Source: Pseudarthrobacter defluvii
Lineage (GTDB): Bacteria; Actinomycetota; Actinomycetes; Actinomycetales; Micrococcaceae
NCBI RefSeq assembly: GCF_030323865.1
Contig: NZ_CP066362.1
Coordinates: 434,001 to 498,000 of the forward strand
Reading direction: 5' to 3'
DNA length: 64,000 nt
The notes under the pieces were generated by a model. The model was not told the DNA's origin and did not search any database. It saw nothing but the letters and a program-made list of their open reading frames with translations. A program made the position numbers and the translations under genes. Each line of letters begins with the position of its first letter. Position 1 is the first letter of the stretch. This document shows positions 24,662-33,404 of this stretch, piece by piece.

Positions 24662-25702
24662 ATGGGCTCACGAGAGTTGCATCCGGACCCGGCCCGGGAT
24701 GGTGGTGGTGCGTCTGACGCTCCCCATGGCATCGTGGTGGGCGTTGACGGCTCGGACCATGGCCAGTGCGCCTTGGTGTGGGCTGCACGCGAAGCCCAGC
24801 GCCGCCGTCGCCCTCTCCATATAGTCACCGCCTACTCTGTGCCGATTTTCGCCGCGTCAGGGCTGGACGGCGGCTACGCCACGGTGGACGACTCCGTTAT
24901 CCGCGAAGGTGCCGAGGCCATCCTCAAACAGGCGCTCGAGAAGATCTCGCCGTACGACGTGGACGTGACATCCTCCGTGGAGAACGGTGACGCGGCAGGA
25001 GTTCTGCTGGAGATCTCCGAAAGCGCGGAACTGCTGGTGGTGGGAACCCGCGGCCGCGGCGGTTTCGTGGGCCGGCTGCTGGGCTCGGTCAGCAGTGCAC
25101 TTCCCGCCCATGCCAAATGCCCCACAGTGACGGTGCCGTTGTTCTGCTCAAACCGGCTGGGCGAGACCACCGAGGACCGCCGGGTCAAGGCCGAGCAGGC
25201 CAAGTCCGGGCACCGGCAAGTGGAAAACGTGGTGGTGGTCGGGGTGGATGGCTCCGATCAGGCGCGCGTCGCCGTCCTCGAAGCAGCCGACCAAGCCGAA
25301 CGCCTTGGCGCCTCCCTGCGCGTGGTGTGCGCCGTACCCCAGTACAGCGGTTCCTTGGCCTGGGTTCCGGCGCCGATGGACCGCAAAGCCCTGTTCGATG
25401 ACATCCGGGTCACCCTGGAGGCCGGCATGGCCTGGCTCCGCAGCCACTACCCCCACCTTGAGGCCGAGTACGAGCTGAAGGACGGTTCACCGGTTGACGT
25501 GCTCGTTGAAGAAAGCCGGCACGTGGAGCTGGTGGTAGTAGGCACCCGCGGCCGGGGCGGCTTCACCGGCATGCTCCTGGGTTCAACATCCGACGGCGTG
25601 CTCCACCACGCCAAGGGACCGGTCATGGTGGTCCCGGACCGGGAGGACCCGCGCATGGCTGACCGTGCGCGGTTCGGCCCAATACTGGGCGACGCCGCCT
25701 AA
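24662..25702 (+). CDS. Tandem universal stress protein (two UspA domains)
   Basis: 346 residues from ATG 24662 with GAGGAGG upstream. Domain 1 (about 22-160) starts G-I-V-V-G-V-D-G-S-D and has the ATP motif G-T-R-G-R-G-G-F-V-G-R-L-L-G-S-V-S. Domain 2 (about 185-330) starts V-V-V-V-G-V-D-G-S-D and has G-T-R-G-R-G-G-F-T-G-M-L-L-G-S-T-S. Both domains keep the nucleotide-binding Asp and Gly pattern, so both probably bind ATP. Such two-domain Usps in actinobacteria are linked to hypoxia, dormancy and stress. The 51-base gap to the PEP-synthase-like gene suggests possible co-transcription. Confidence 0.93.
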   Translation: MGSRELHPDPARDGGGASDAPHGIVVGVDGSDHGQCALVWAAREAQRRRRPLHIVTAYSVPIFAASGLDGGYATVDDSVIREGAEAILKQALEKISPYDVDVTSSVENGDAAGVLLEISESAELLVVGTRGRGGFVGRLLGSVSSALPAHAKCPTVTVPLFCSNRLGETTEDRRVKAEQAKSGHRQVENVVVVGVDGSDQARVAVLEAADQAERLGASLRVVCAVPQYSGSLAWVPAPMDRKALFDDIRVTLEAGMAWLRSHYPHLEAEYELKDGSPVDVLVEESRHVELVVVGTRGRGGFTGMLLGSTSDGVLHHAKGPVMVVPDREDPRMADRARFGPILGDAA

Positions 25703-25753
25703 AGCGCAGGACTGCCAGGCAACACGGCTATTCAGGCATACGGCACCTGGGAC

Positions 25754-28594
25754 ATGGCGCAGCAAACCCCGCCGATGGTGGGCACCAGCCCGGACGACGA
25801 GCTGGTGCTGGAGTTGCGTGGCCTCGACGCCGGGATGCTGGCGCTGGTGGGCGGCAAGGCAGCCAACCTCGGTGAGCTGTTGTCCCGCGGGCTGCCGGTT
25901 CCTGACGGCTTCTGCCTCACTACCGCTGCGTACCGCCAGGCAATCGGAGCCCCGGACAGCCTGCTCCCCGCGCTGGCAGTGGCCTACGCGGCCCTGCACA
26001 CTGCAGCCGGCGCCGGAGGGGAACCACCTGACATAACCGGGCTGGCCGGAAAGGCACGTGCGGCAATCCAGGCAGCGCCGATTCCCGCTGCCGTCGCCGA
26101 GGCCGTAGGGCACGCCTATCGGGCCCTCGGTCCGGATGTTCCGGTGGCGGTCAGGTCTTCGGCCACCGCCGAGGACCTGCCGTTCGCCAGTTTCGCGGGG
26201 CAGCAGGACACATACCTCAACGTGGTGGGAGTTCCTGCGGTGCTGGAGGCCGTACGTCGTTGCTGGGCGTCGCTGTGGACTGACCGGGCAACGGCATACC
26301 GGGCAACCCTGGGGATCCACCCTGCCGGGGTGGCGCTCGCGGTGGTGGTCCAGCGGATGGTGGACGCGGAGACGGCGGGCGTCATGTTCACGGCGAATCC
26401 GCTCACCGGCAGCCGCCGCCAGGTAGTGGTGGACGCCAGTCCGGGCCTGGGCGAGTCGGTTGTCTCCGGCGCGGTCAATCCGGACCACTTCGTAGTGGAT
26501 GCGCTGACCGGCAGGGTGCTGGAACTGGAACTGGGCGCCACGGGCATCGAGGTGCGGCCGCTCCCCGGCGGCGGGACACATATCCGGGAGTTGCCGGACG
26601 ACCGCGGTGGGGCCTGCCTGGCAGACAGCCAATTGCGGATGTTGGCCACGCTGGGCTTGAAGGCCCAGGAGCATTTCGGTTCCCCGCAGGACACCGAGTG
26701 GGCCATCGACCGGGCCGGTGCCCTCTGGCTCACGCAGTCCAGGCCGATCACCACGCTGTACCCGGTTCCGAGGAGCAACGGCGCCGCAGGCAGGGCCGCG
26801 CGGGGAAAACCCGTCACCGGCACCAGGGCGTACCTCTGCTTCAGCCTGGCCCAGGGGCTCACCCGGCCGCTCACCCCCGTGGGCCTCGCGGCCGTCCGAC
26901 TCATTGCCTCCTCCGTTGCCACGGCTGCCGGTTTCCCTGTTCCTGATCCCCGGCACGGACCGTCACCCTATGCCGAGGCCGGGCAGCGGATCTACGTTGA
27001 CTTCACCACCCCGATCCGCAGCGCGGTGGGCCGACGCATCGTTCCCCGGGTTTTCGACATCATGGAGGCGCGGACCGCAACGGTCATGCGCCGGCTGATG
27101 GAGGACCCCGCCTTCTCGGTGACTAAGAGGACGCCGTTCGGGCTGCTGCGCCACGTGGCACCGGTAGCGATCCGTGCCAAGGTTCCCGCCACCCTCGTCC
27201 ATGCCCTGTTCCGGCCCCGCGCGGCCCTGCGCCGGCTGGACCAGTTCACCCAAGACTATGAAGCCTCGCTGGCTCCCGATGCAGGCGCTGATACCTTGGT
27301 GCGGCTCGACCACGCCGAATCGCTCTTGGGGTCACGCCTGTTCTTGATCGTGCCGGCCATCCTGCCCCTTCCCGCCCTGGGCTTCGCCATGTTGGGCCTC
27401 GCCGGGAAGCTGCTTGGCGGAGATGCATGGGATGAACTGCAGCCTGTGATCCGCGGCCTGCCCCACAATGTCACCACGGAAATGGACCTGGAATTGTGGC
27501 GCCTCGCAACAGCCATCCAGGAAGACCCGGACTCGCGCGCCGCGCTCCTGACGAAGAACCCCTCCATCCTCGCGGACGCATACCGGGCCGGGCAGTTGCC
27601 GGCCCGACTGGACGCCGGCCTGGCGAGGTTCCTGGACAGGTACGGCCAGCGGGCAGTGGGTGAAATCGACGTAGGACTGCCGCGATGGTCGGAGGAACCG
27701 GCACACATCCTGGGAATCCTCGCCAACTACCTCCGCCTGGATAACCCGGCGCTGGCCCCTGACGCCCAGTTCAGCAAGGCAGCCGAGGATGCCGAAGAAC
27801 AGGTGGAACGGCTGGTTGCCCGCGCAGCGGCCCGGGGCAGGATCCGGGGACGACTCGTGCGCGCGGCGCTGCGCAGGGCACGGTTGTTTGCCGGCCTGCG
27901 GGAGCTGCCAAAGTACCTTTTGGTGCTTGGACTCGGGGAAGTCCGCCGGCAGCTGCTCCTGGTTGGCAGGGAACTGGAGCAGGCGGGCACCATCGCGTGC
28001 CGGGACGACGTGTTCTTTTTGGACTTCGCCGAGGTCCGCCGCGCATTGGCGGGCAACACCCCTGGCGCGGAAGGGCCTGCCCTGGACCTGCGGCAGCTTG
28101 TGGCGGAGCGGAAGCAGGAGTACGCCCGGGAGCTCAGGCGCCGGCACATCCCCAGGGTGCTGCTCTCGGACGGCACCGAACCCGAAGCGGTGCGGGCCGC
28201 CGTCGGAAGTTCCGGGGACGGAACCCTGGCCGGCAGCCCGGCCTCGGCGGGAACGGTGACTGCGCCGGCACGGGTCATCCTGGATCCGGTCGGCGCCCGC
28301 CTTGAGCCGGGCGAGATCCTGGTGGCGCCGTCCACGGACCCCGGTTGGACTCCGCTGTTCCTCACGGCGGGAGGGCTGGTGATGGAGATGGGCGGAGCGA
28401 ACTCGCACGGCGCCGTGGTGGCCAGGGAGTACGGCATCCCGGCGGTGGTGGGAGTGGCGGACGCAACGGGCCGCATCAGCACGGGCCAAAAAATAACGGT
28501 CGACGGCGGGGCGGGAACCGTGGTGCCGGAACCGCCAGGAACGCCCCGGGACGGAGGGCTGCGGAGGGGCGCGGAGCCGCCGGCACGGGCGTAG
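25754..28594 (+). CDS. PEP synthase / rifampin phosphotransferase-like dikinase
   Basis: 946 residues. Residues about 25-330 form the PPDK_N ATP-binding domain: L-V-G-G-K-A-A-N-L-G-E-L, A-V-R-S-S-A-T-A-E-D, S-F-A-G-Q-Q-D-T-Y-L-N, G-V-M-F-T-A-N-P, and T-Q-S-R-P-I-T-T-L. The C-terminal swivelling domain carries the phospho-acceptor His885 in G-G-A-N-S-H-G-A-V-V-A-R-E-Y-G-I-P-A-V. The middle (about 340-830) is not the PEP-synthase TIM barrel signature but a helical region as in Rph-type enzymes. The order ATP domain, variable middle, His domain fits transfer of a phosphate to a small molecule. True PpsA is about 790 residues; Rph about 860. No rifamycin-associated element is seen upstream. Confidence 0.85.
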   Translation: MAQQTPPMVGTSPDDELVLELRGLDAGMLALVGGKAANLGELLSRGLPVPDGFCLTTAAYRQAIGAPDSLLPALAVAYAALHTAAGAGGEPPDITGLAGKARAAIQAAPIPAAVAEAVGHAYRALGPDVPVAVRSSATAEDLPFASFAGQQDTYLNVVGVPAVLEAVRRCWASLWTDRATAYRATLGIHPAGVALAVVVQRMVDAETAGVMFTANPLTGSRRQVVVDASPGLGESVVSGAVNPDHFVVDALTGRVLELELGATGIEVRPLPGGGTHIRELPDDRGGACLADSQLRMLATLGLKAQEHFGSPQDTEWAIDRAGALWLTQSRPITTLYPVPRSNGAAGRAARGKPVTGTRAYLCFSLAQGLTRPLTPVGLAAVRLIASSVATAAGFPVPDPRHGPSPYAEAGQRIYVDFTTPIRSAVGRRIVPRVFDIMEARTATVMRRLMEDPAFSVTKRTPFGLLRHVAPVAIRAKVPATLVHALFRPRAALRRLDQFTQDYEASLAPDAGADTLVRLDHAESLLGSRLFLIVPAILPLPALGFAMLGLAGKLLGGDAWDELQPVIRGLPHNVTTEMDLELWRLATAIQEDPDSRAALLTKNPSILADAYRAGQLPARLDAGLARFLDRYGQRAVGEIDVGLPRWSEEPAHILGILANYLRLDNPALAPDAQFSKAAEDAEEQVERLVARAAARGRIRGRLVRAALRRARLFAGLRELPKYLLVLGLGEVRRQLLLVGRELEQAGTIACRDDVFFLDFAEVRRALAGNTPGAEGPALDLRQLVAERKQEYARELRRRHIPRVLLSDGTEPEAVRAAVGSSGDGTLAGSPASAGTVTAPARVILDPVGARLEPGEILVAPSTDPGWTPLFLTAGGLVMEMGGANSHGAVVAREYGIPAVVGVADATGRISTGQKITVDGGAGTVVPEPPGTPRDGGLRRGAEPPARA

Positions 28595-28597
28595 TCT
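28592..28597 (+). promoter_or_regulatory. -10-like TAGTCT, possible leaderless promoter for the LolA-like gene
   Basis: TAGTCT lies six bases before the ATG at 28604, at a distance that would start transcription at or next to the A of the start codon. Its first three bases are the stop codon of the preceding gene. Confidence 0.35.
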
Positions 28598-28603
28598 TTA
28601 CGT

Positions 28604-29764
28604 ATGGGCTCCAACAGGCTGGGTTCCAGCGGACGCTTTCAAGTGAACACCACAGCACCGGGCCGTCGGGTGTGGCTGCGGTGGCTGCCTGCCGTGGCGG
28701 CCCCGGTAGTTATTGCCGCGGGCGCCCTCGCGGGGTCCCTCCCGGCAGGGGCCAGCGACCCCCTGCCGGCCAGGACGCCCGCCCAAGTCCTGGAGCTGGC
28801 AGCCAGCCATCAGGTGCAGGCCTTCTCGGGGACCGTGGAGCAGTCGGCCGATCTGGGGCTGCCGGAGCTGCCGGCCACGGGCAAGCCGTCCGCGCCTGCA
28901 TCCCCGGGCAGCGCAGCTTCCGTGATTGAGCTGCTGTCCGGCAAGCACACCGCCCGTGTCTTCATGGACGGCAAGGACAATGCCCGGGTTCAGGTGATGG
29001 ACCAACTGGCCGAGCGGGATGTTGTCCGCCACGGCAGCGATGTGTGGTTCTATTCGTCGAAGGACAACTCGGCGGCGCACGTTGCGCTGCCCGCACATGA
29101 CCCGGCGTCGCCAAAGGACCGCCAGGGGGCGGGCGCTATGCCTACACCGGCCGAGGTGGCCCAGCAGTTCCTGTCCAAGGTTGACCCCAGCACCGCCGTG
29201 TCCGTGGGACCGGACGTTTCCGTTGCCGGCCGGGCAGCCTACAACCTGCTGATTGAGCCACGCACAGACGCAACCCTGGTGGGCAAGGTGGCCATCGCCG
29301 TCGACGGCCAAAACGGCATGCCCCTGTCCGTCCAGGTAACCGCACGCGGAGCGGACAAGCCTGCTTTCAGCTCCGGCTTCACCAGCCTCTCCCTGGCCGT
29401 CCCCGACCAGTCCGTCTTCGCCTTCACCCCGCCCCCGGGCAGCACCGTCAAGGAACTCCCGGTTCCGGACAAGTCCCGTGAGCACGCTGACGGTGCCCAT
29501 CAGAACGGCATGCACAAGGGCGCCAAGGGACAGGTGTCCGTAACCGGTACCGGCTGGGAAACCGTGGTGGGCACCGCAAAGGGTAATGCCTCTGCAGCCG
29601 GATCCGTCCTGCAGGATCCGCTGCTGTCCCAGGCTGCCGTCGCCGTACCCGGCGGCCGGCTCCTCTCCACCGCACTCATCAACGTCCTGGTCACCGACGA
29701 CGGACGCGTCTTCGCGGGAATGGTGCCGCCGGAACAGCTGCAGTCAGCAGCAGCGGCCCAGTAA
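28604..29764 (+). CDS. LolA-like / DUF2092-type exported protein
   Basis: 386 residues. An N-terminal basic stretch and hydrophobic segment (about 22-50, W-L-P-A-V-A-A-P-V-V-I-A-A-G-A-L-A) act as signal or anchor. The rest looks like a LolA/LppX/RseB-type half-barrel: T-P-A-Q-V-L-E-L-A-A-S-H-Q-V-Q-A-F-S-G-T-V-E, then alternating strands with R-V-Q-V-M-D-Q-L-A-E-R-D-V-V-R-H-G-S-D-V-W. The C-terminal part is Gly/Ala-rich. These folds bind lipids or lipoproteins. It is followed at 44 bases by an ABC ATPase and permease, so the three may move or sense an envelope lipid. The exact role is unknown. Confidence 0.78.
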   Translation: MGSNRLGSSGRFQVNTTAPGRRVWLRWLPAVAAPVVIAAGALAGSLPAGASDPLPARTPAQVLELAASHQVQAFSGTVEQSADLGLPELPATGKPSAPASPGSAASVIELLSGKHTARVFMDGKDNARVQVMDQLAERDVVRHGSDVWFYSSKDNSAAHVALPAHDPASPKDRQGAGAMPTPAEVAQQFLSKVDPSTAVSVGPDVSVAGRAAYNLLIEPRTDATLVGKVAIAVDGQNGMPLSVQVTARGADKPAFSSGFTSLSLAVPDQSVFAFTPPPGSTVKELPVPDKSREHADGAHQNGMHKGAKGQVSVTGTGWETVVGTAKGNASAAGSVLQDPLLSQAAVAVPGGRLLSTALINVLVTDDGRVFAGMVPPEQLQSAAAAQ

Positions 29765-29808
29765 GTGGTGGCCGGACGGGGAACGGTGGCCATGCGGGGG
29801 CTGCTCCG

Positions 29809-30786
29809 GTGAGCGGCGCCCTGGCGATTGAAACCCGTGGCCTGAGCAAGCACTTTGGCCAGCAGGCCGCCGTCGACCGCGTGGACCTCGCCGTTCCGCA
29901 CGGGACGGTCTTCGGCTTCCTGGGGCCCAACGGGTCCGGCAAGACCACCACCATCCGCATGCTGCTGGGCCTGGCCGCTGCGTCCGCCGGAACGGTAAGC
30001 CTGCTGGGCCGCGAGATGCCGGACAAACTCCACGAGGTCCTCCCGCGGGTGGGCGCGTTGGTTGAGGGGCCGGCCTTCTACCCCTTCCTCTCCGGCGCCG
30101 CCAACCTGCACCGGCTGGATTCGGCCAGCCCGCACACCGTGCCGGCAACGCGGAAGGCGCGGGTGCAGCAGGCGCTGGAGCGTGTGGGCTTGGAACACGC
30201 CGCAGGCAAACGGGTGCACGCGTACTCGCTGGGAATGAAGCAGCGGCTGGGCATCGCCAACGCCCTGCTCTCGCCGCGGGACCTGCTGGTGCTGGACGAG
30301 CCCACCAACGGGCTGGATCCGCAGGGCACCCGGGAAGTCCGCAACCTGGTGCGGTCCCTGGCGAATGAGGGCGCCACCGTTTTTGTGTCCAGCCACCTGC
30401 TGGCCGAGGTGGACCAGATGTGCACCCATGCCGCCGTCATGAGCGCCGGCAGGCTTGTGGCGCAGGGGCCGCTGGCTGAGCTGCGGCAGGCAGGGTCCAC
30501 CCGCCTCCGGCTGGTCACGCCCGACGGCGGGTCGGCCCGGGAGGTCCTGGCCCGGCTGGGGCTGGCACCTGACCCCGGACAGGCTGGACCGCGTGCACAA
30601 GCCGATGGGGAGACCGTTGTGGCGGTGCTCCAGACCGGCGCCCAACAGCCGGAGGTGCTCCCGGAGGACGTCGTGGCGCACCTGGTGCACGCCGGCGTTC
30701 GGGTCCGGGGGTTCGCCGTCGAGCGTGAAAGCCTTGAAGACCGCTTTGTTGCCCTCACCGGGGAAGGATTCGACGTTGCCCAGTAG
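29809..30786 (+). CDS. ABC transporter ATP-binding protein (ABC-2 / bacitracin-resistance-like)
   Basis: 325 residues from GTG 29809. Walker A G-P-N-G-S-G-K-T-T near residue 42, signature variant Y-S-L-G-M-K-Q-R-L near 139, Walker B L-L-V-L-D-E-P-T-N-G-L-D-P near 160, and switch His in S-S-H-L-L. The Y-S-L-G-M-K-Q-R-L signature is typical of the CcmA/BcrA exporters. A C-terminal extension of about 100 residues follows the core. Its 3' end overlaps the permease gene if that starts at TTG 30776. Confidence 0.94.
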   Translation: MSGALAIETRGLSKHFGQQAAVDRVDLAVPHGTVFGFLGPNGSGKTTTIRMLLGLAAASAGTVSLLGREMPDKLHEVLPRVGALVEGPAFYPFLSGAANLHRLDSASPHTVPATRKARVQQALERVGLEHAAGKRVHAYSLGMKQRLGIANALLSPRDLLVLDEPTNGLDPQGTREVRNLVRSLANEGATVFVSSHLLAEVDQMCTHAAVMSAGRLVAQGPLAELRQAGSTRLRLVTPDGGSAREVLARLGLAPDPGQAGPRAQADGETVVAVLQTGAQQPEVLPEDVVAHLVHAGVRVRGFAVERESLEDRFVALTGEGFDVAQ

Positions 30787-31660
30787 CGTGCCCGCCGACA
30801 TGCCCGAAGCCGCCGGAACGGCCCGGCCGGCAGCAGCCCCGCGAAGCTCCGGATTCTCCCTTCTTGGGTCAGAACTCAAGGTTTTGTTTGCGCGCCGCCG
30901 GACCTGGGCGTTGCTCCTGGCCCTGGCTGCCATCCCGGTCCTCATCGCCATCGCCGTGAAAGTCTCTTCCGCCGTCCCGCCCGGCAGGGGTCCCGCATTC
31001 CTTGACCGGATCACCCAGAACGGCCTGTTCGTTGCCTTCACCGCCATGCTGGTCTCCGTACCGCTGTTCATGCCGCTTGCGGTGGGGGTGGTGGCCGGGG
31101 ACACGATCGCAGGCGAGGCGAACCTGGGAACCCTCAGGTACCTGCTGGTGGCACCGGCCGGACGGGTACGGCTCCTGCTGGTCAAGTACGCAGGCGCGCT
31201 GGCCTTCTGCATCGCGGCACCCTTGACCGTGGGCGTCGCCGGGGCGGCCATCGGAGCCGCGCTTTTCCCGGTAGGCCCGGTGACGCTGCTCTCCGGCGGC
31301 GTGGTCCAGCCGGGCGAAGCGGCTTTGCGCATCGTGCTGATCGCCGCCTACCTGGCGGTATCCCTGGCGGGCCTGTCCGCGATCGGGCTGTTCCTGTCCA
31401 CCCTCACCGTGGTTCCGGTCGGGGCCATGGCTGCCACCGTGGTGGTCTCGGTGGTGTCGCAGGTCGCGGACCAGCTGCCGCAGCTGGAGTGGCTGCACCC
31501 GTGGCTATTCAGCCACTACTGGCTCGGTTTTGGCGACATGCTGCGCCAGCCGCTGGTGTGGGATTCCTTCGGCAGCAACGCCCTGCTCCAGGCCGGCTAC
31601 GTGGCAGTGTTCGGAGCACTCGCCTACGGCCGGTTCGTCACCAAGGACATTCTGAGCTGA
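30776..31660 (+). CDS. ABC transporter permease (ABC-2 type)
   Basis: 294 residues from TTG 30776, chosen because GGAAGGA lies seven bases before it; GTG 30788 and ATG 30800 are in-frame alternatives. About six TM segments beginning near residue 45 (W-A-L-L-L-A-L-A-A-I-P-V-L-I-A-I-A-V). The conserved G-V-V-A-G-D-T-I-A-G-E-A-N-L-G-T-L-R-Y coupling loop of ABC-2 permeases is near residue 105. It overlaps the ATPase gene and completes the exporter. The cargo is unknown; the upstream LolA-like protein suggests an envelope-associated molecule. Confidence 0.9.
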   Translation: MPSSVPADMPEAAGTARPAAAPRSSGFSLLGSELKVLFARRRTWALLLALAAIPVLIAIAVKVSSAVPPGRGPAFLDRITQNGLFVAFTAMLVSVPLFMPLAVGVVAGDTIAGEANLGTLRYLLVAPAGRVRLLLVKYAGALAFCIAAPLTVGVAGAAIGAALFPVGPVTLLSGGVVQPGEAALRIVLIAAYLAVSLAGLSAIGLFLSTLTVVPVGAMAATVVVSVVSQVADQLPQLEWLHPWLFSHYWLGFGDMLRQPLVWDSFGSNALLQAGYVAVFGALAYGRFVTKDILS

Positions 31661-31706
31661 CGATGCCGGCGGCAAACATCACTGCCGCAGGGTCCAGCGA
31701 TGAGGG

Positions 31707-33221
31707 TCAGTAGCGGGCCGCGTACGGGTAAAGCTCCATGCCCACCATCGAGCTGATGCTGGAAACGGTGATGCCTTCCTGCGGGTTGAGGGCCTGCACC
31801 ACCTGGCCGTTCCCCAGGTAAATGGCTACATGGTAGAAGTTCGGTGCCGAGCCCCAGACCAGCAGGTCGCCGCGGCGGGCCTGCGAAATCGGAACGTGGA
31901 CCGGGGCTGCCGCGTACTGCTGGGAGGCGGTGCGCGGCAGGTACTGGCCAGCCGCAGCGAAGGCGTTCTGCACCAGCCCGGAGCAGTCGAAACCGTAGAC
32001 CCCGGTCCCGCCCCACTGGTAGTAGTACGGTGCCCCCACCTTCCCCAGGGCTACGGAGATCGCTGCCTCATAGGTGCCTGAACCCGTTGAAGGGGCGGGC
32101 GCAGGAGCCGGTGCAGGCGCGGGCGCGGGAGCCGGGGCAACGGGAGCAGGGGCAGGAGCCGGCGCGGCGGGAACAGGCGCAGCAGGTGCCGGAGCAACGG
32201 GCGCGGGCGCCGGCGCGGGTGCAACAGGTGCCGGTGCGGCCGGCGCTGCGGGGGCTGCTGCTGGAGCAGGTGCCGCAGGGGCCGTGTCCTGGCTTGGGTC
32301 GTTCTGGCCGGCAGCAGCCTGGTTTTGCCCGCCCTGGTTCTGCCCGCCTTGGTTCTGCGCTGCCTGGTTTTGGGCTGCCTTATCCTGGGCGGCATTGTCC
32401 GCTGCAGCCTTGTCTGCGGCGGCGGACAGTGCGGCGAGGCGGGCCTCCTCGCGTTGCCGGTCCAAGGCATCTACGCGGGCTGATTCGAGCGCCACCGTGG
32501 TGTTGCGGAGCTGTGCGAGTTGGTCCACCAGGACGGTCCGCTGGGCCTTGGCGTCAGCCACAGCCTTGGCCTGTGCGGCGTTGGCCTGTTCCGCCTGGGA
32601 CTTCCGCTGTTCCGCCATCTTGGCTGCATCGTCGGCGGCCTTGGAGGCGTCATCCGCAGCTGCGGTCAGGGAACGGTAGGCGGTGGCTGCGGCGTCGGCA
32701 GCTTCGAAAGCCCGGCTGCGGCTGGCAGAGAGGGCCTCGAGCGTGGCGGCCTGCTGCAGGCTTTCACCGCCGCTGGCGAAGGTGCCGAGGGTGGGGTTCA
32801 GGCCGCCGTTCCGGTACAGGTCACCGGCGAGCTGCCCCACCTGCTTGCGGGTTTTGTCCTGCTGTTCCCGGGCGGAGTCGGCCTTGGCTGCGGCGACTGA
32901 TGCCGCCTCGGTCCGCTGCTGCAGTTCCACCAGTGCCTCGCTGTAGGCGTTGTTGGCCTGCATGGCCACCGCGAACGCGGCCTGCTGGGCTGTGGACGCG
33001 TCGGCCAGGATGCGTTCGATGTCCGTGACCTTGTCCGCCGTTGCGGACTCGCTGGCCTTGGCTGCGGCAATGTCCTCGGGCGACGGGATCTCGGGCGTCG
33101 CCGGAACGGTCAGGGGCAGGGACGGTGCCGGGACTGCGGCCGCCGGCGTTGCGACGGAAGCAAAAAGGACGACGGCGGCGCAAAGCACGGCCGTCCTGCG
33201 GCCGGATCCGGATAAAGCCAT
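31707..33221 (-). CDS. NlpC/P60 peptidoglycan hydrolase (RipA-like) with coiled coil and Pro/Ala linker
   Basis: 504 residues from ATG 33221 (GAGG about nine bases upstream); an in-frame TTG at 33275 is less likely because the signal peptide would start late. Signal peptide about 1-31. A long Ala/Lys/Gln-rich coiled coil covers about 50-270, followed by Gln/Asn repeats (Q-N-Q-G-G) and a Pro/Ala/Val linker built of A-P-A-P units (about 32085-32275). The C-terminal NlpC/P60 domain has catalytic Cys in Y-G-F-D-C-S-G-L-V-Q and His in F-Y-H-V-A-I-Y-L-G. It cuts D-gamma-Glu-mDAP-type cross-bridges during division. The coiled coil probably auto-inhibits. Confidence 0.92.
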   Translation of the reverse strand: MALSGSGRRTAVLCAAVVLFASVATPAAAVPAPSLPLTVPATPEIPSPEDIAAAKASESATADKVTDIERILADASTAQQAAFAVAMQANNAYSEALVELQQRTEAASVAAAKADSAREQQDKTRKQVGQLAGDLYRNGGLNPTLGTFASGGESLQQAATLEALSASRSRAFEAADAAATAYRSLTAAADDASKAADDAAKMAEQRKSQAEQANAAQAKAVADAKAQRTVLVDQLAQLRNTTVALESARVDALDRQREEARLAALSAAADKAAADNAAQDKAAQNQAAQNQGGQNQGGQNQAAAGQNDPSQDTAPAAPAPAAAPAAPAAPAPVAPAPAPAPVAPAPAAPVPAAPAPAPAPVAPAPAPAPAPAPAPAPSTGSGTYEAAISVALGKVGAPYYYQWGGTGVYGFDCSGLVQNAFAAAGQYLPRTASQQYAAAPVHVPISQARRGDLLVWGSAPNFYHVAIYLGNGQVVQALNPQEGITVSSISSMVGMELYPYAARY

Positions 33222-33340
33222 CTGCAGAGACCTCGCAACAGTAAGGCTGGGAGTGAGGTTCTGGATGCGGCACAACCGTGCCCCTCAGCTGCTCGCCAGC
33301 AGTCCGAGGCTACGTGACCATCTGCACATTGGCAACACTA

Positions 33341-33355
33341 GTCACATCAATAACA
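33341..33355. promoter_or_regulatory. GTCACA-N3-ATAACA direct repeat, MtrA-like site
   Basis: Two hexamers nine bases apart, in the AT-richest part of the 183-base space before the NlpC/P60 gene. The spacing equals that of MtrA sites (GTCACA-type repeats) known before rpf/ripA-like genes in mycobacteria. Second half is one mismatch group away from consensus, so tentative. Confidence 0.3.
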
Positions 33356-33404
33356 TAAACCACAACAGTGTCATTAGCGGCGGAATCCGCGGGGGTGTGT
33401 CGGC

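Noticed and set aside
24436..24717. Reading frame through the 45-bp repeats as a gene
   Set aside because: It starts at a GTG without a ribosome-binding site and overlaps the first 56 bases of the UspA gene in another frame; left as a repeat, with the coding option noted.
25600..25753. Rifamycin-associated element before the Rph-like gene
   Set aside because: No long GC-rich inverted repeat of the expected form was found upstream.
32085..32385. CRISPR-like or satellite repeat
   Set aside because: It is the in-frame Pro/Ala and Gln/Asn low-complexity linker of the NlpC/P60 protein.
33222..33404. c-di-AMP (ydaO) riboswitch before the NlpC/P60 gene
   Set aside because: Such leaders often precede this gene type in actinobacteria, but the conserved core segments were not found and the space is short.
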